Shown here: positions 50,470-58,737 of the stretch, one piece after another
Position numbering within the stretch: the stretch's first letter is position 1
Layout of the letters: every line of letters begins with the position of its first letter
Origin: M3 sp045133615
GTDB lineage: Bacteria; Bacteroidota; Bacteroidia; Bacteroidales; Muribaculaceae
Reading direction: 5' to 3'
Assembly: GCA_045133615.1 (NCBI GenBank)
Contig: JBGUUQ010000054.1
Coordinates: forward strand, 1-64,000
Length of the DNA stretch: 64,000 bases
Program-made: the position numbers and the translations under genes
Notes under the pieces: generated by a model
What the model saw: only the letters and a program-made list of their open reading frames with translations
What the model was told of the DNA's origin: nothing
Database searches by the model: none

Positions 50470-53454
50470 CTATTCTGTCTTGTTATTATCATCTTTATGT
50501 CGCGGTTTAGCCACCACTCCGATACCTTTTTTACCGTTAATACCTATCTCTAACGGATGTTCAAATTTTACAATTCTTACGAAGTCACTTTCGTAAACTG
50601 CCGGTTGTGCATTCAAATAATCGACATCGAACACTCCGTCGTGGCTTGAAGTATCAATAGTAAAATACCCAACACCAAACGAAGTGAGATTCTGGAAGAA
50701 ATGAGTACCCTGACTCGGTTCGATACGATAATTGCTTAATGCCGATTCCACAATCAGTCGAGCCGACGAAATATGCGGCCATTTTACAGGGATACCAAGA
50801 GCCGTATCACTTGAGCCCCAACGACCCGGACCGATAAGAATATATCCCTCTCCTCTCTCCGTAAACTGTCGGTTGAGCTTTTCAATTTCGCGAGCTATCA
50901 TCGGATTATTGAATGACGAAAAGTTCTCCGGGCGGACATACACCACCGTATCGACATTTTCGATATTGCCATGGCCCAATGCCGTATTACTACGCAGCAA
51001 CACCTCTTCATCATCGATTTCAAGCACACTTTCATCAAGTAAATCCTTACGATCGATAATCGGACGAATCTGAAGCCAATACAACTGTCCCTTGGTATCG
51101 TCTTTTACATCGATAACTCCGGCAAATTCTATCTCCACCGGACGATTCATTGCATCTGCGCCGGTTGTGAGCATAAAATCGACAATCTCGGAAAGCGGAT
51201 ACACTTTATGTTGAAGCACATTTGCAAACGTAACCACTCGTCGACCGTCACCCCATTCGCTATCTCGGATTATCTGATCCATATAGTCGAATGTAGATAC
51301 CATATATTTCATAGCTCCGGTAGCCGCAGCATCTTGAACCTTTATCTTGGCTATATTAAAACCGTCATCCACCTTGAAATCCTCGGTCATCTCGCTCATT
51401 TTCAAAGCGTACAAACGAGTCTGTGTGTCGCGTAAAGCAAGGTCGAGAGTCGATGTCTGCAACACCTTATCGGGATGGCGCGGTGAGAATCGAAGGCTCA
51501 ATCCTCCGTCAACTATATATTTACCAAGTCCGACGGCTACTTCCGCCACACCATCTTCCGGTTGCTCATCATTAATCGGATAATAATTAAGAGAACGACC
51601 GACTCCGGAGAACGACGGATAATAATAGTCGCCATGCACTTCGCCTACCACTTCTTGAATTATGACAGCCATCTTCTCCTGATCGATGACATTGCTTGTT
51701 GCTGTCATATACGCTTTACTATCAGCATAAAAGACTGATGCATACACACCTTTAATAGCATCGCTGAGCATGCGAAGCATTTCATATCTATCGCTGACAT
51801 GAGGAATCATATAAGTAGAATAGATTCCGGCAAACGGCTGATAGTGAGAGTCTTCCAAAAGGCTCGAACTGCGAACAGCCAATGGCTTGTCGACAACTTC
51901 AAACAAAGCAAAGAAGTCCTCAATCAATCGTTCCGGCAAACGAGCCTGCAAGAAATATGAAAGAATCTTTTCATCAGGAATATCCGACAATGCAATCGGA
52001 TACAAATTATTCGACTCCATGAATTCATCGAAAATATCCGTACACAAGACAACCGTACGAGGTATCGATACCGATACACCGTTAAAATTATCGCAAATCG
52101 GATTTTTCTTTATGATAGAATCGATAAATGCCAAACCTCTACCCTTTCCGCCAAGCGAGCCTTGTCCGATTCGGGCAAAATTGGAATAATGGTCAAAACG
52201 GTCTTTTTGGAATACTGCCACTACTCCTCGATTTTTCATCTTGCGATACTTCACAATCAAATCGAAGAAAAGTTGACGCACGGCGGGAGCCTCCTCTATC
52301 GAATGAAAACGATGGTGCTTTATCACCTCGGCAATCGGGAACATTGCCCGCGAATACAACCATCGAGATATATCATTATATGATGCGTGATATAGCAAAG
52401 CTCCGGCAGGAATATCAAATATATGATCCTGCATGTCTTTAAGAGATTTAATACGCATCAGCTCTTCACCTGTTTTGGGATCTTTTATCACAAAATCTCC
52501 AAAACCAAAATTTGCCTTTATCGCTTTGCCAAGATCGACCGGCAGCTTTTTGGAGTTTTTATCCAAAAATACACCGCCCAACTCTTTTACTCGCGCTTCG
52601 TTTTCAATCTCCGACGACTCAATGATAATCGGAAGATAAGGGTCACACTCTTTAAGCCATTTTGCCAATTTTATACCGGCTTGCGGATCCTTTTCTCCTT
52701 TTCGCTTAAACGACACATCGCTTATCACACCGAGAATATTGTTGCCGTAATGCTCATATATCGACACAGCCTCTTCATAGTCGCGAGCCAACATCACTTT
52801 AGGACGCCCTCTCATACGAAGCATGCGCTCATGCTCATTCAAAGCCTCTGTCGAAAATATCAACGACTGTTTCAATAAGAATTTGTATATGTGAGGCAAC
52901 ACCGACGAATAGAATCTCACCGAGTCTTCCACAAGGACAATCAACTGAACGCCTACATCGTTTATATCATTTTCAGCGTTCATCTTATCCTCAAGCAACT
53001 TTATAATCGCAAGAAGCAAATCGACATTTCCAAGCCACGAGAATACATAATCCACACCCGCACGATCCTCTTTAGCCAATCTACGTGACACCTCTTTAGA
53101 GAACGGAGTCAATACCACAATCGGGATTTCGGGATGCAGAGCCTTTATATCACGAGCACCGGTGAATGTTTCGCTTATATCCACACCGGGCATTGCTATA
53201 ATAAGGTCATATCGCTTTTGATTGAGTATTTCAAATGCCTCACTTACGTGCGACACACGTGTCACACGCGGAGGTGAACTTAGATTAAGCGACACATACT
53301 CAAAGTATAATTGCTCCTCTACGCGTCCATCCTCTTCCATCATAAAGGCATCGTAAGGCGACGCAATGAGCAATACATTGAAGACACGGCGTTGCATAAG
53401 ATTCTGAAACGCAGTATCTTTCATATATAATTGGCTTAGACTTTCTTCGTACAT
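50470..53454 (-). CDS. receiver-like / pyruvate-phosphate-dikinase N-domain fusion protein
   Basis: This 994-residue protein begins with two receiver-like alpha/beta domains. In the first (about residues 17-160) RYDLIIAMPGVDISE takes the place of the phospho-Asp loop. The second (about 165-300) has LIVLVEDSVRFYSSVLP and ILGVISDVSFKRKG. After a linker comes an ATP-grasp PPDK_N domain with FARIGQGSLGGKGRGLAF near residue 431 and PLAVRSSSLLEDSHYQPFAGIYST near 526. The C-terminal part ends with GRWGSSDTALGIPVKW and SHFF-type motifs. The phosphohistidine and PEP-binding domains of PPDK and PEP synthase are absent. It is thus a regulatory or kinase-like relative, not a complete PPDK. It is the first gene of the five-gene unit, with TATCTTTG at 53479-53486. 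Role unknown. Confidence 0.88.
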   Translation of the reverse strand: MYEESLSQLYMKDTAFQNLMQRRVFNVLLIASPYDAFMMEEDGRVEEQLYFEYVSLNLSSPPRVTRVSHVSEAFEILNQKRYDLIIAMPGVDISETFTGARDIKALHPEIPIVVLTPFSKEVSRRLAKEDRAGVDYVFSWLGNVDLLLAIIKLLEDKMNAENDINDVGVQLIVLVEDSVRFYSSVLPHIYKFLLKQSLIFSTEALNEHERMLRMRGRPKVMLARDYEEAVSIYEHYGNNILGVISDVSFKRKGEKDPQAGIKLAKWLKECDPYLPIIIESSEIENEARVKELGGVFLDKNSKKLPVDLGKAIKANFGFGDFVIKDPKTGEELMRIKSLKDMQDHIFDIPAGALLYHASYNDISRWLYSRAMFPIAEVIKHHRFHSIEEAPAVRQLFFDLIVKYRKMKNRGVVAVFQKDRFDHYSNFARIGQGSLGGKGRGLAFIDSIIKKNPICDNFNGVSVSIPRTVVLCTDIFDEFMESNNLYPIALSDIPDEKILSYFLQARLPERLIEDFFALFEVVDKPLAVRSSSLLEDSHYQPFAGIYSTYMIPHVSDRYEMLRMLSDAIKGVYASVFYADSKAYMTATSNVIDQEKMAVIIQEVVGEVHGDYYYPSFSGVGRSLNYYPINDEQPEDGVAEVAVGLGKYIVDGGLSLRFSPRHPDKVLQTSTLDLALRDTQTRLYALKMSEMTEDFKVDDGFNIAKIKVQDAAATGAMKYMVSTFDYMDQIIRDSEWGDGRRVVTFANVLQHKVYPLSEIVDFMLTTGADAMNRPVEIEFAGVIDVKDDTKGQLYWLQIRPIIDRKDLLDESVLEIDDEEVLLRSNTALGHGNIENVDTVVYVRPENFSSFNNPMIAREIEKLNRQFTERGEGYILIGPGRWGSSDTALGIPVKWPHISSARLIVESALSNYRIEPSQGTHFFQNLTSFGVGYFTIDTSSHDGVFDVDYLNAQPAVYESDFVRIVKFEHPLEIGINGKKGIGVVAKPRHKDDNNKTE

Positions 53455-53478
53455 CTATCGACGGTATTATTCTTCTTA

Positions 53479-53486
53479 CAAAGATA
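53479..53486 (-). promoter_or_regulatory. -7 element of the receiver/PPDK_N operon
   Basis: The minus strand reads TATCTTTG, 24 bp before the ATG. No -33 TTTG is seen at the standard distance. Confidence 0.5.
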
Positions 53487-53560
53487 ATACATAAATACGA
53501 ATAAAGCCACACCAATCCCCCGAATGTTTTACATAAAAAAGCTCATGAGATATTTAGATA

Positions 53561-53606
53561 AAAACAATTAAGGGGTCTGCGATTTTACAGACCCCTTAAT
53601 TGTTTT
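53561..53606. terminator. long bidirectional terminator after hppA
   Basis: A perfect 19-bp stem, beginning AAAACAATTAAGG and closing CCTTAATTGTTTT, surrounds an 8-nt loop. It works as a U-tract terminator on either strand and separates hppA from the receiver/PPDK_N operon. Confidence 0.95.
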
Positions 53607-53622
53607 GCCTATTTATAATATA

Positions 53623-55827
53623 TTAGAACAGGCTCCAGGAGACAGTCAAGCCGGCCATTACGATAGCCACCATAGACATGAGTTTGATAAGGATGTTAAG
53701 GCTCGGACCGGATGTGTCTTTGAACGGGTCGCCGACAGTATCACCCACTACTGTAGCACGATGTACATCGCTACCTTTGCCACCGAAGTTTCCTTCCTCT
53801 ATATATTTCTTTGCATTATCCCATGCTCCGCCGGCATTCGCCATAAATATCGCGAGGACAAATCCTGCCGAAAGTCCGCCGACAAGCAAACCAACAACAC
53901 CGGGAACTCCGAAAATAATACCGGTAACAATCGGAGCAATAATAGCAAGCAGCGACGGGAATACCATTTCGCGTTGTGCGCCTTTAGTTGAAATCTGTAC
54001 GCAACGTGCATAATCCGGTTCTGCCTCTCCGGTAAGTATGCCTTTGATTTCACGGAACTGACGACGTACCTCTTCCACCATGTGAGCAGCGGCACGCCCC
54101 ACAGCGTTCATCGTCAATCCGCAGAACAAAAATGCCATCATGCTACCGATAAACATACCCGAAAGTACGCTCGGGTTCATCAATGTCACATCATAGTATG
54201 TCATGAAATCAGTAAACGATGCCTGACTCAACATAATTTCAGTACCGTTAGGCATCTCAAGCACCGTAGTGCCTATACGTTCGAGTCCGATACGTATCTC
54301 TTCAACATAAGAAGCGAGCAATGCAAGACCGGTTAATGCCGCCGAACCGATGGCAAAGCCCTTTCCAGTAGCTGCGGTTGTATTACCAAGAGAATCGAGA
54401 GCATCTGTGCGTTTACGTACCTCTGCCCCAAGCCCGCTCATTTCAGCGTTACCGCCTGCATTGTCGGCAATAGGTCCGTAAGCATCAGTGGCAAGAGTGA
54501 TGCCAAGAGTCGAAAGCATACCAACGGCAGCAATACCGATACCATAAAGTCCCATAGCCACATTAGAGAAATCAAAGCCGGAAGCCAACCAATATGAAAG
54601 GATAATACCTCCCACAACCGCAATTACGGGAATCGCAGTAGATACCATTCCGAGTCCTACTCCGGAAATAATCACTGTAGCCGGACCGGTAGTGCCACTT
54701 TCGGCAAGACGTTTTGTCGGGGTATATGACTGAGATGTATAGTATTCTGTTGAACGACCGATTACTATACCAACTAACAGACCAATTACAACAGCGCATG
54801 AAATATACACCCAATTTTCAATATTCAGCAACCACATTATTAGGAACGTAGCTCCAATAATAAGACTTGAGCTTAGGTTAGTGCCGAGCGAAAGCGAACC
54901 AAGCAAGTCTTTCATCGTCGCATTCTCCTTTGTTTTAACAGAGAAAATGCCGATTATCGACAAGAATATGCCAACTGCTGCGATAAGCATCGGAGCAACT
55001 ACTGCCTTATACTGCATATCCACGTCGCCCGACGCGATAAATGCCGCAGCACCGAGAGCCGAAGTAGCAAGGATAGAACCGCAATACGATTCATATAGGT
55101 CAGCACCCATACCGGCTACATCACCCACATTATCGCCCACATTGTCCGCAATAGTAGCCGGATTGCGCGGGTCATCTTCAGGGATTCCGGCTTCCACCTT
55201 CCCGACAAGGTCGGCACCTACGTCGGCCGCCTTAGTATATATACCGCCGCCGACACGAGCAAACAACGCTTGAGTACTTGCACCCATACCGAATGTTAGC
55301 ATCGTGGTGGTAATCATACACAATTTAGCAGTAGGAGTAGCCACATCCGCCGGCACACAATAGTCAAGCAGCAAGTACCAGAACGAGATATCAAGCAGAC
55401 CAAGTCCGACAACAACCAGACCCATCACTGCACCACTACGGAATGCCACACGCAAACCCTTATTGAGCGACGAGCGAGCAGCATTGGCCGTACGAGCCGA
55501 TGCATAAGTTGCGGTCTTCATACCAAGGAAGCCGGAAAGGCCGGAGAAGAAACCTCCGGTGAGGAATGCCACAGGCACCCATGGATTTTGGAGATTGAAT
55601 CCATATGCCATCACGGCAAACATAATCACCAGTGCCAAAAACACGAGTCCTACTACCTTGTACTGTTGTTTGAGATACGACATTGCTCCACTACGCACGT
55701 GTGAGGCAATTTTTTTCATCACATCCGTACCTTCGCTCTCTTTCATCATCTGTCGGTAGAAAAACCAAGCTAACAATAATGCCAACAATGAAGCGGCAGG
55801 TACGATCCAAAAAAGCATTTGCTCCAT
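53623..55827 (-). CDS. hppA: membrane ion-translocating pyrophosphatase, potassium-dependent class
   Basis: This inner-membrane pump has 734 residues and about sixteen helices, and couples pyrophosphate hydrolysis to proton or sodium export. The catalytic loop DDPRNPATIADNVGDNVGDVAGMGADLYES is intact, as is the C-terminal GAWDNAKKYIE and GDTVGDPFKDTSGPSLN. At the position that separates the two classes the sequence reads GNTTAATGKG; Ala there marks potassium-dependent enzymes, whereas the independent class has Lys. Potassium-dependent enzymes of anaerobes often pump sodium, but ion choice is not proven here. It has its own promoter (TATCTTTG at 55866-55873) and a strong terminator, so it is monocistronic. 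Confidence 0.96.
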   Translation of the reverse strand: MEQMLFWIVPAASLLALLLAWFFYRQMMKESEGTDVMKKIASHVRSGAMSYLKQQYKVVGLVFLALVIMFAVMAYGFNLQNPWVPVAFLTGGFFSGLSGFLGMKTATYASARTANAARSSLNKGLRVAFRSGAVMGLVVVGLGLLDISFWYLLLDYCVPADVATPTAKLCMITTTMLTFGMGASTQALFARVGGGIYTKAADVGADLVGKVEAGIPEDDPRNPATIADNVGDNVGDVAGMGADLYESYCGSILATSALGAAAFIASGDVDMQYKAVVAPMLIAAVGIFLSIIGIFSVKTKENATMKDLLGSLSLGTNLSSSLIIGATFLIMWLLNIENWVYISCAVVIGLLVGIVIGRSTEYYTSQSYTPTKRLAESGTTGPATVIISGVGLGMVSTAIPVIAVVGGIILSYWLASGFDFSNVAMGLYGIGIAAVGMLSTLGITLATDAYGPIADNAGGNAEMSGLGAEVRKRTDALDSLGNTTAATGKGFAIGSAALTGLALLASYVEEIRIGLERIGTTVLEMPNGTEIMLSQASFTDFMTYYDVTLMNPSVLSGMFIGSMMAFLFCGLTMNAVGRAAAHMVEEVRRQFREIKGILTGEAEPDYARCVQISTKGAQREMVFPSLLAIIAPIVTGIIFGVPGVVGLLVGGLSAGFVLAIFMANAGGAWDNAKKYIEEGNFGGKGSDVHRATVVGDTVGDPFKDTSGPSLNILIKLMSMVAIVMAGLTVSWSLF

Positions 55828-55865
55828 AATTCTTATTAGTATTTAAGGGGTTAAGAAGATTTTTT

Positions 55866-55873
55866 CAAAGATA
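55866..55873 (-). promoter_or_regulatory. -7 element of hppA
   Basis: The minus strand reads TATCTTTG, 38 bp before the hppA ATG. It lies in a divergent region of 157 bp with the efp promoter on the other strand. Confidence 0.55.
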
Positions 55874-55928
55874 GCTATTTTTTTTGACTTTGAGACTAAT
55901 ACATAGCAGTTTGTTTGCGTTTTTTTCG

Positions 55929-55936
55929 TATCTTTG
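55929..55936 (+). promoter_or_regulatory. -7 element of efp
   Basis: TATCTTTG lies 48 bp before the efp ATG, preceded by T-rich sequence containing two TTTG copies (55910-55913, 55914-55917) at shorter than usual distance. Confidence 0.55.
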
Positions 55937-55984
55937 CACTCTCATTATCGAAATCATAAAACTAAAATCGAATATAATATTTTT

Positions 55985-56551
55985 ATGGCAACTACTGCAG
56001 ATTTTAAGAATGGAATGTGCCTCGATATCGACGGCCAATATTTTTTCATTGTAGAATTCCTTCACGTAAAGCCCGGTAAAGGTCCGGCTTTCGTCCGCAC
56101 AAAACTCAAAAACGTCAAGACCGGTCGTATCCTCGACAAGACTTGGAACTCAGGCGTTAAGGTAGAAGAAGTTCGTATCGAACGTCGTCCCTACCAATAT
56201 CTCTACAAAGATGACATGGGCTATAACTTCATGCACACCGAAACTTTCGAACAAGTAGCTCTCCCCGGAGAAAGCATCGACGGTGTACAATTCCTTAAAG
56301 AAGGTGACATCTGCGAAGCTATGGTACATGCAGCATCTGAAACCATCCTCACTTGCGAAATGCCCACCAGCGTAGTACTCGAAATCACTTACACTGAACC
56401 CGGTATCAAAGGCGATACAGCAACCAACACGCTCAAGCCCGCTACCGTAGAAACCGGTGCAGAAGTTCGTGTTCCCCTCTTCTGCAACATCGGCGACAAA
56501 GTACGCATCGACACTCGCGATGGAAGCTACGTAGAACGTATTAAAGCATAA
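55985..56551 (+). CDS. efp: translation elongation factor P
   Basis: EF-P relieves ribosomes stalled at consecutive prolines. The protein has 188 residues and the standard three beta domains: an N-terminal KOW-like domain, then an OB fold ending in VRIDTRDGSYVERI. The tip loop reads KPGKGPAFVRTK with Lys32 at the position that is modified in many bacteria. No modification enzyme (EpmA/EpmB or EarP) is in the window. ATG at 55985 is preferred; the longer frame starts inside the promoter. A strong hairpin follows. Confidence 0.97.
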   Translation: MATTADFKNGMCLDIDGQYFFIVEFLHVKPGKGPAFVRTKLKNVKTGRILDKTWNSGVKVEEVRIERRPYQYLYKDDMGYNFMHTETFEQVALPGESIDGVQFLKEGDICEAMVHAASETILTCEMPTSVVLEITYTEPGIKGDTATNTLKPATVETGAEVRVPLFCNIGDKVRIDTRDGSYVERIKA

Positions 56552-56580
56552 CATAATTGATATTAAATTCATAATGTAAG

Positions 56581-56615
56581 AGAAAGGGCGATGTCGTGAT
56601 GACATCGCCCTTTCT
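56581..56615. terminator. bidirectional terminator between efp and aquaporin
   Basis: AGAAAGGGCGATGTC and GACATCGCCCTTTCT form a 15-bp perfect stem with a 5-nt loop between two convergent genes. Confidence 0.88.
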
Positions 56616-56636
56616 GCTTGTATATCGAATAAGTGA

Positions 56637-57326
56637 TTATTTATTCTTGCAGCAAGGACATCCGCCAATTACAGCCCATACACATGCAGCGAGCAATGCA
56701 CCTGCGAAAGGACCTACGATGAACACCCAGAGTTGTTCGAGAGCCATACCACCTTCAAACAAAGCCGGACCGATTGAGCGAGCGGGATTTACAGATGTAC
56801 CGGTGTAGTGAATACCTACCAAGTGGATGAGAACGAGGCTCAAACCGATAGCAAGACCGGCAAAGTTGCCTGCACCCTTTTCAGAATCAGTAGTACCGAG
56901 CACTACGAGTACAAACACAAACGTCAATACGATTTCCACAATGAGACCGGCAGTCACATTACCGGCACCTGCACAGGTATTTGCTCCGGTAAGAGTTCCG
57001 CCAAATTCTGTAGTTGTGGTTGAAGTGAAAAGATAGAGCAATGCCGAACCGATGATTGCACCAATCACTTGGAACACCATGTACATTGCAGCATCTTTAC
57101 CACTGATGCGCTTCGATATCCAAGCGCCGAGAGTGATAGCCGGATTGATATGGCATCCTGAAACGCCACCGATAGCATACGCCATTGCAACTACGGCAAG
57201 ACCGAATGCAAGAGCAGTTCCGACAACAGAAGCTGTGTCAGCACCGCAATTCAGACTGACTGCGGTTCCGCAGCCCATCAGAACCAATACCATGGTTCCA
57301 ACCATTTCTGCTAAATACTTTTTCAT
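56637..57326 (-). CDS. aqpZ: aquaporin (MIP family)
   Basis: This channel of about 229 residues has six membrane helices and both NPA boxes: GCHINPAITLG near residue 65 and GTSVNPARSIGPALF near residue 185. The Arg after the second NPA and the overall pattern are those of water-selective AqpZ rather than the glycerol facilitator. The C-terminus has a short cysteine cluster (GGCPCCKNK), unusual but cytoplasmic. ATG at 57326 gives the typical MKKYLAEMVGTMVLVL start; the longer frame adds eleven polar residues. A TACATTTG element at 57464-57471 is a candidate promoter. Confidence 0.95.
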   Translation of the reverse strand: MKKYLAEMVGTMVLVLMGCGTAVSLNCGADTASVVGTALAFGLAVVAMAYAIGGVSGCHINPAITLGAWISKRISGKDAAMYMVFQVIGAIIGSALLYLFTSTTTTEFGGTLTGANTCAGAGNVTAGLIVEIVLTFVFVLVVLGTTDSEKGAGNFAGLAIGLSLVLIHLVGIHYTGTSVNPARSIGPALFEGGMALEQLWVFIVGPFAGALLAACVWAVIGGCPCCKNK

Positions 57327-57508
57327 TGAAATAATTTGTTTTTTGTCCTTATGCCGCATCTCTACGACACAAGAAAGGTTAATAAAAAATGTTATAACTA
57401 CTTTTCCGACTTAAAACCAACCGAAATGATCGATTGTTATATCGGAAAAACTATTTATTTTTTCAAATGTAACACATTTTTGGTAAATCTCAAAATATTA
57501 GCGTAGCA

Positions 57509-58717
57509 ATGAATATAAAACAGATTACCGACAGCATTTTCTATGTAGGTGTCAACGACCGACATTCCGACCTCTTTGAAGCGTTATGGCCACTTCCAAA
57601 CGGCATCACCTACAATTCATATATCGTCAGAGGTTCATACAAGACCGCACTGATTGACTGTGTCGATACACCTGATGCCGGACGATTGATAAACAACATA
57701 CTCACAGCGACCGGAGGCAATGCTCCCGACTATTTAATAATAAATCACATGGAACCCGATCATTCCGGTGCAATTAGTATTCTCCGCAATCGCTTCCCTC
57801 ATATGGTAATAGTCGGAAATGCCGTAACTCTCGAAATGCTCAACGGTTTTTACGGCATTTCCGACAACACATTCCCTATATCCGACGGATATTCTATCGA
57901 CCTTGGTGATAAATCATTGACATTTCATCTGACCCCTATGGTACATTGGCCTGAAACCATGATGACCTATGTAGCTGAAGAAAAAGCACTGTTTACTGGC
58001 GATGCTTTCGGATGTTTCGGTGCACTATCCGGAGCTGTAATCGACCGCGACATGGACATTTCTCCGTTTATACCTGAGATGTATCGATATTATTCCAATA
58101 TTGTAGGCAAATACGGTACCGCTGTGCAGCGTGCCATAAAAAAACTCGCTCCACTTGCCATCGACTACCTCTGCCCCACTCATGGACCCGTTTGGTACAG
58201 CGAGACTCCGCGGATTATCAATATCTATGACCGACTAAGCCGTTACGAAGCAGAAACGGGTGTTGTAATCGTGTATGGTTCCATGTATGGCAACACCACA
58301 CTTATGGCCGAAGAGATAGCATCACGGCTCGCCTCCCGTGGCATTAAAACCATCAAAATACACGATGTTTCGCGCTCATCGTTGTCCGATATTCTTCGCG
58401 ACATATTCCGCTATCAAGGTCTGATAGTCGGAGCACCTACTTATTCCGGAGCTTTGTTTCCTCCGATTGAGGCAGTAATGCGAGCTATCAAATTGCGCAA
58501 TGTGCGCAATCGTATCATTGCACTGTTCGGTTCATACTCATGGGCATCTCGTGCTGTCAACGAACTTCATTCACTTATTGACGAAACCAAACTGCAACTC
58601 GCATGCGTACCCATAGACGCAAAGCAAGCTCCTTCTGCTACCGACCTTGCCGAGTGCGCAATGCTCGCCGACAATGTTGCCGATGCCCTACTAACAAAGA
58701 CGGTCGCTACAATATAG
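57509..58717 (+). CDS. A-type flavoprotein (flavodiiron protein)
   Basis: This enzyme reduces oxygen to water and/or nitric oxide to nitrous oxide in anaerobes. The N-terminal beta-lactamase-fold domain holds the diiron ligands: NHMEPDHSGAI, HWPETMMTY, TGDAFG and PTHGPVWY. From about residue 252 a flavodoxin domain begins with VYGSMYGNTTLMAEE, the FMN phosphate loop, and GAPTYSGALFPP. The length of 402 residues is normal and there is no rubredoxin extension, so an external electron donor is needed. It is monocistronic, with a terminator whose stem includes its own stop codon. A role in oxygen defence is inferred from the family. Confidence 0.95.
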   Translation: MNIKQITDSIFYVGVNDRHSDLFEALWPLPNGITYNSYIVRGSYKTALIDCVDTPDAGRLINNILTATGGNAPDYLIINHMEPDHSGAISILRNRFPHMVIVGNAVTLEMLNGFYGISDNTFPISDGYSIDLGDKSLTFHLTPMVHWPETMMTYVAEEKALFTGDAFGCFGALSGAVIDRDMDISPFIPEMYRYYSNIVGKYGTAVQRAIKKLAPLAIDYLCPTHGPVWYSETPRIINIYDRLSRYEAETGVVIVYGSMYGNTTLMAEEIASRLASRGIKTIKIHDVSRSSLSDILRDIFRYQGLIVGAPTYSGALFPPIEAVMRAIKLRNVRNRIIALFGSYSWASRAVNELHSLIDETKLQLACVPIDAKQAPSATDLAECAMLADNVADALLTKTVATI

Positions 58718-58728
58718 CGACCGTCTTT
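58696..58728. terminator. terminator overlapping the flavodiiron stop codon
   Basis: AAAGACGGTCGCTA and TAGCGACCGTCTTT form a 14-bp stem with a 5-nt loop. The TAG stop of the flavodiiron gene is the first triplet of the right arm. It also serves the convergent kinase gene. Confidence 0.88.
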
Positions 58729-58737
58729 TATTATTGA

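Noticed and set aside
50470..53454. Calling the lead gene of the five-gene operon PEP synthase or PPDK
   Set aside because: The swivelling phosphohistidine domain and the PEP-binding barrel are missing, and the N-terminus is receiver-like.
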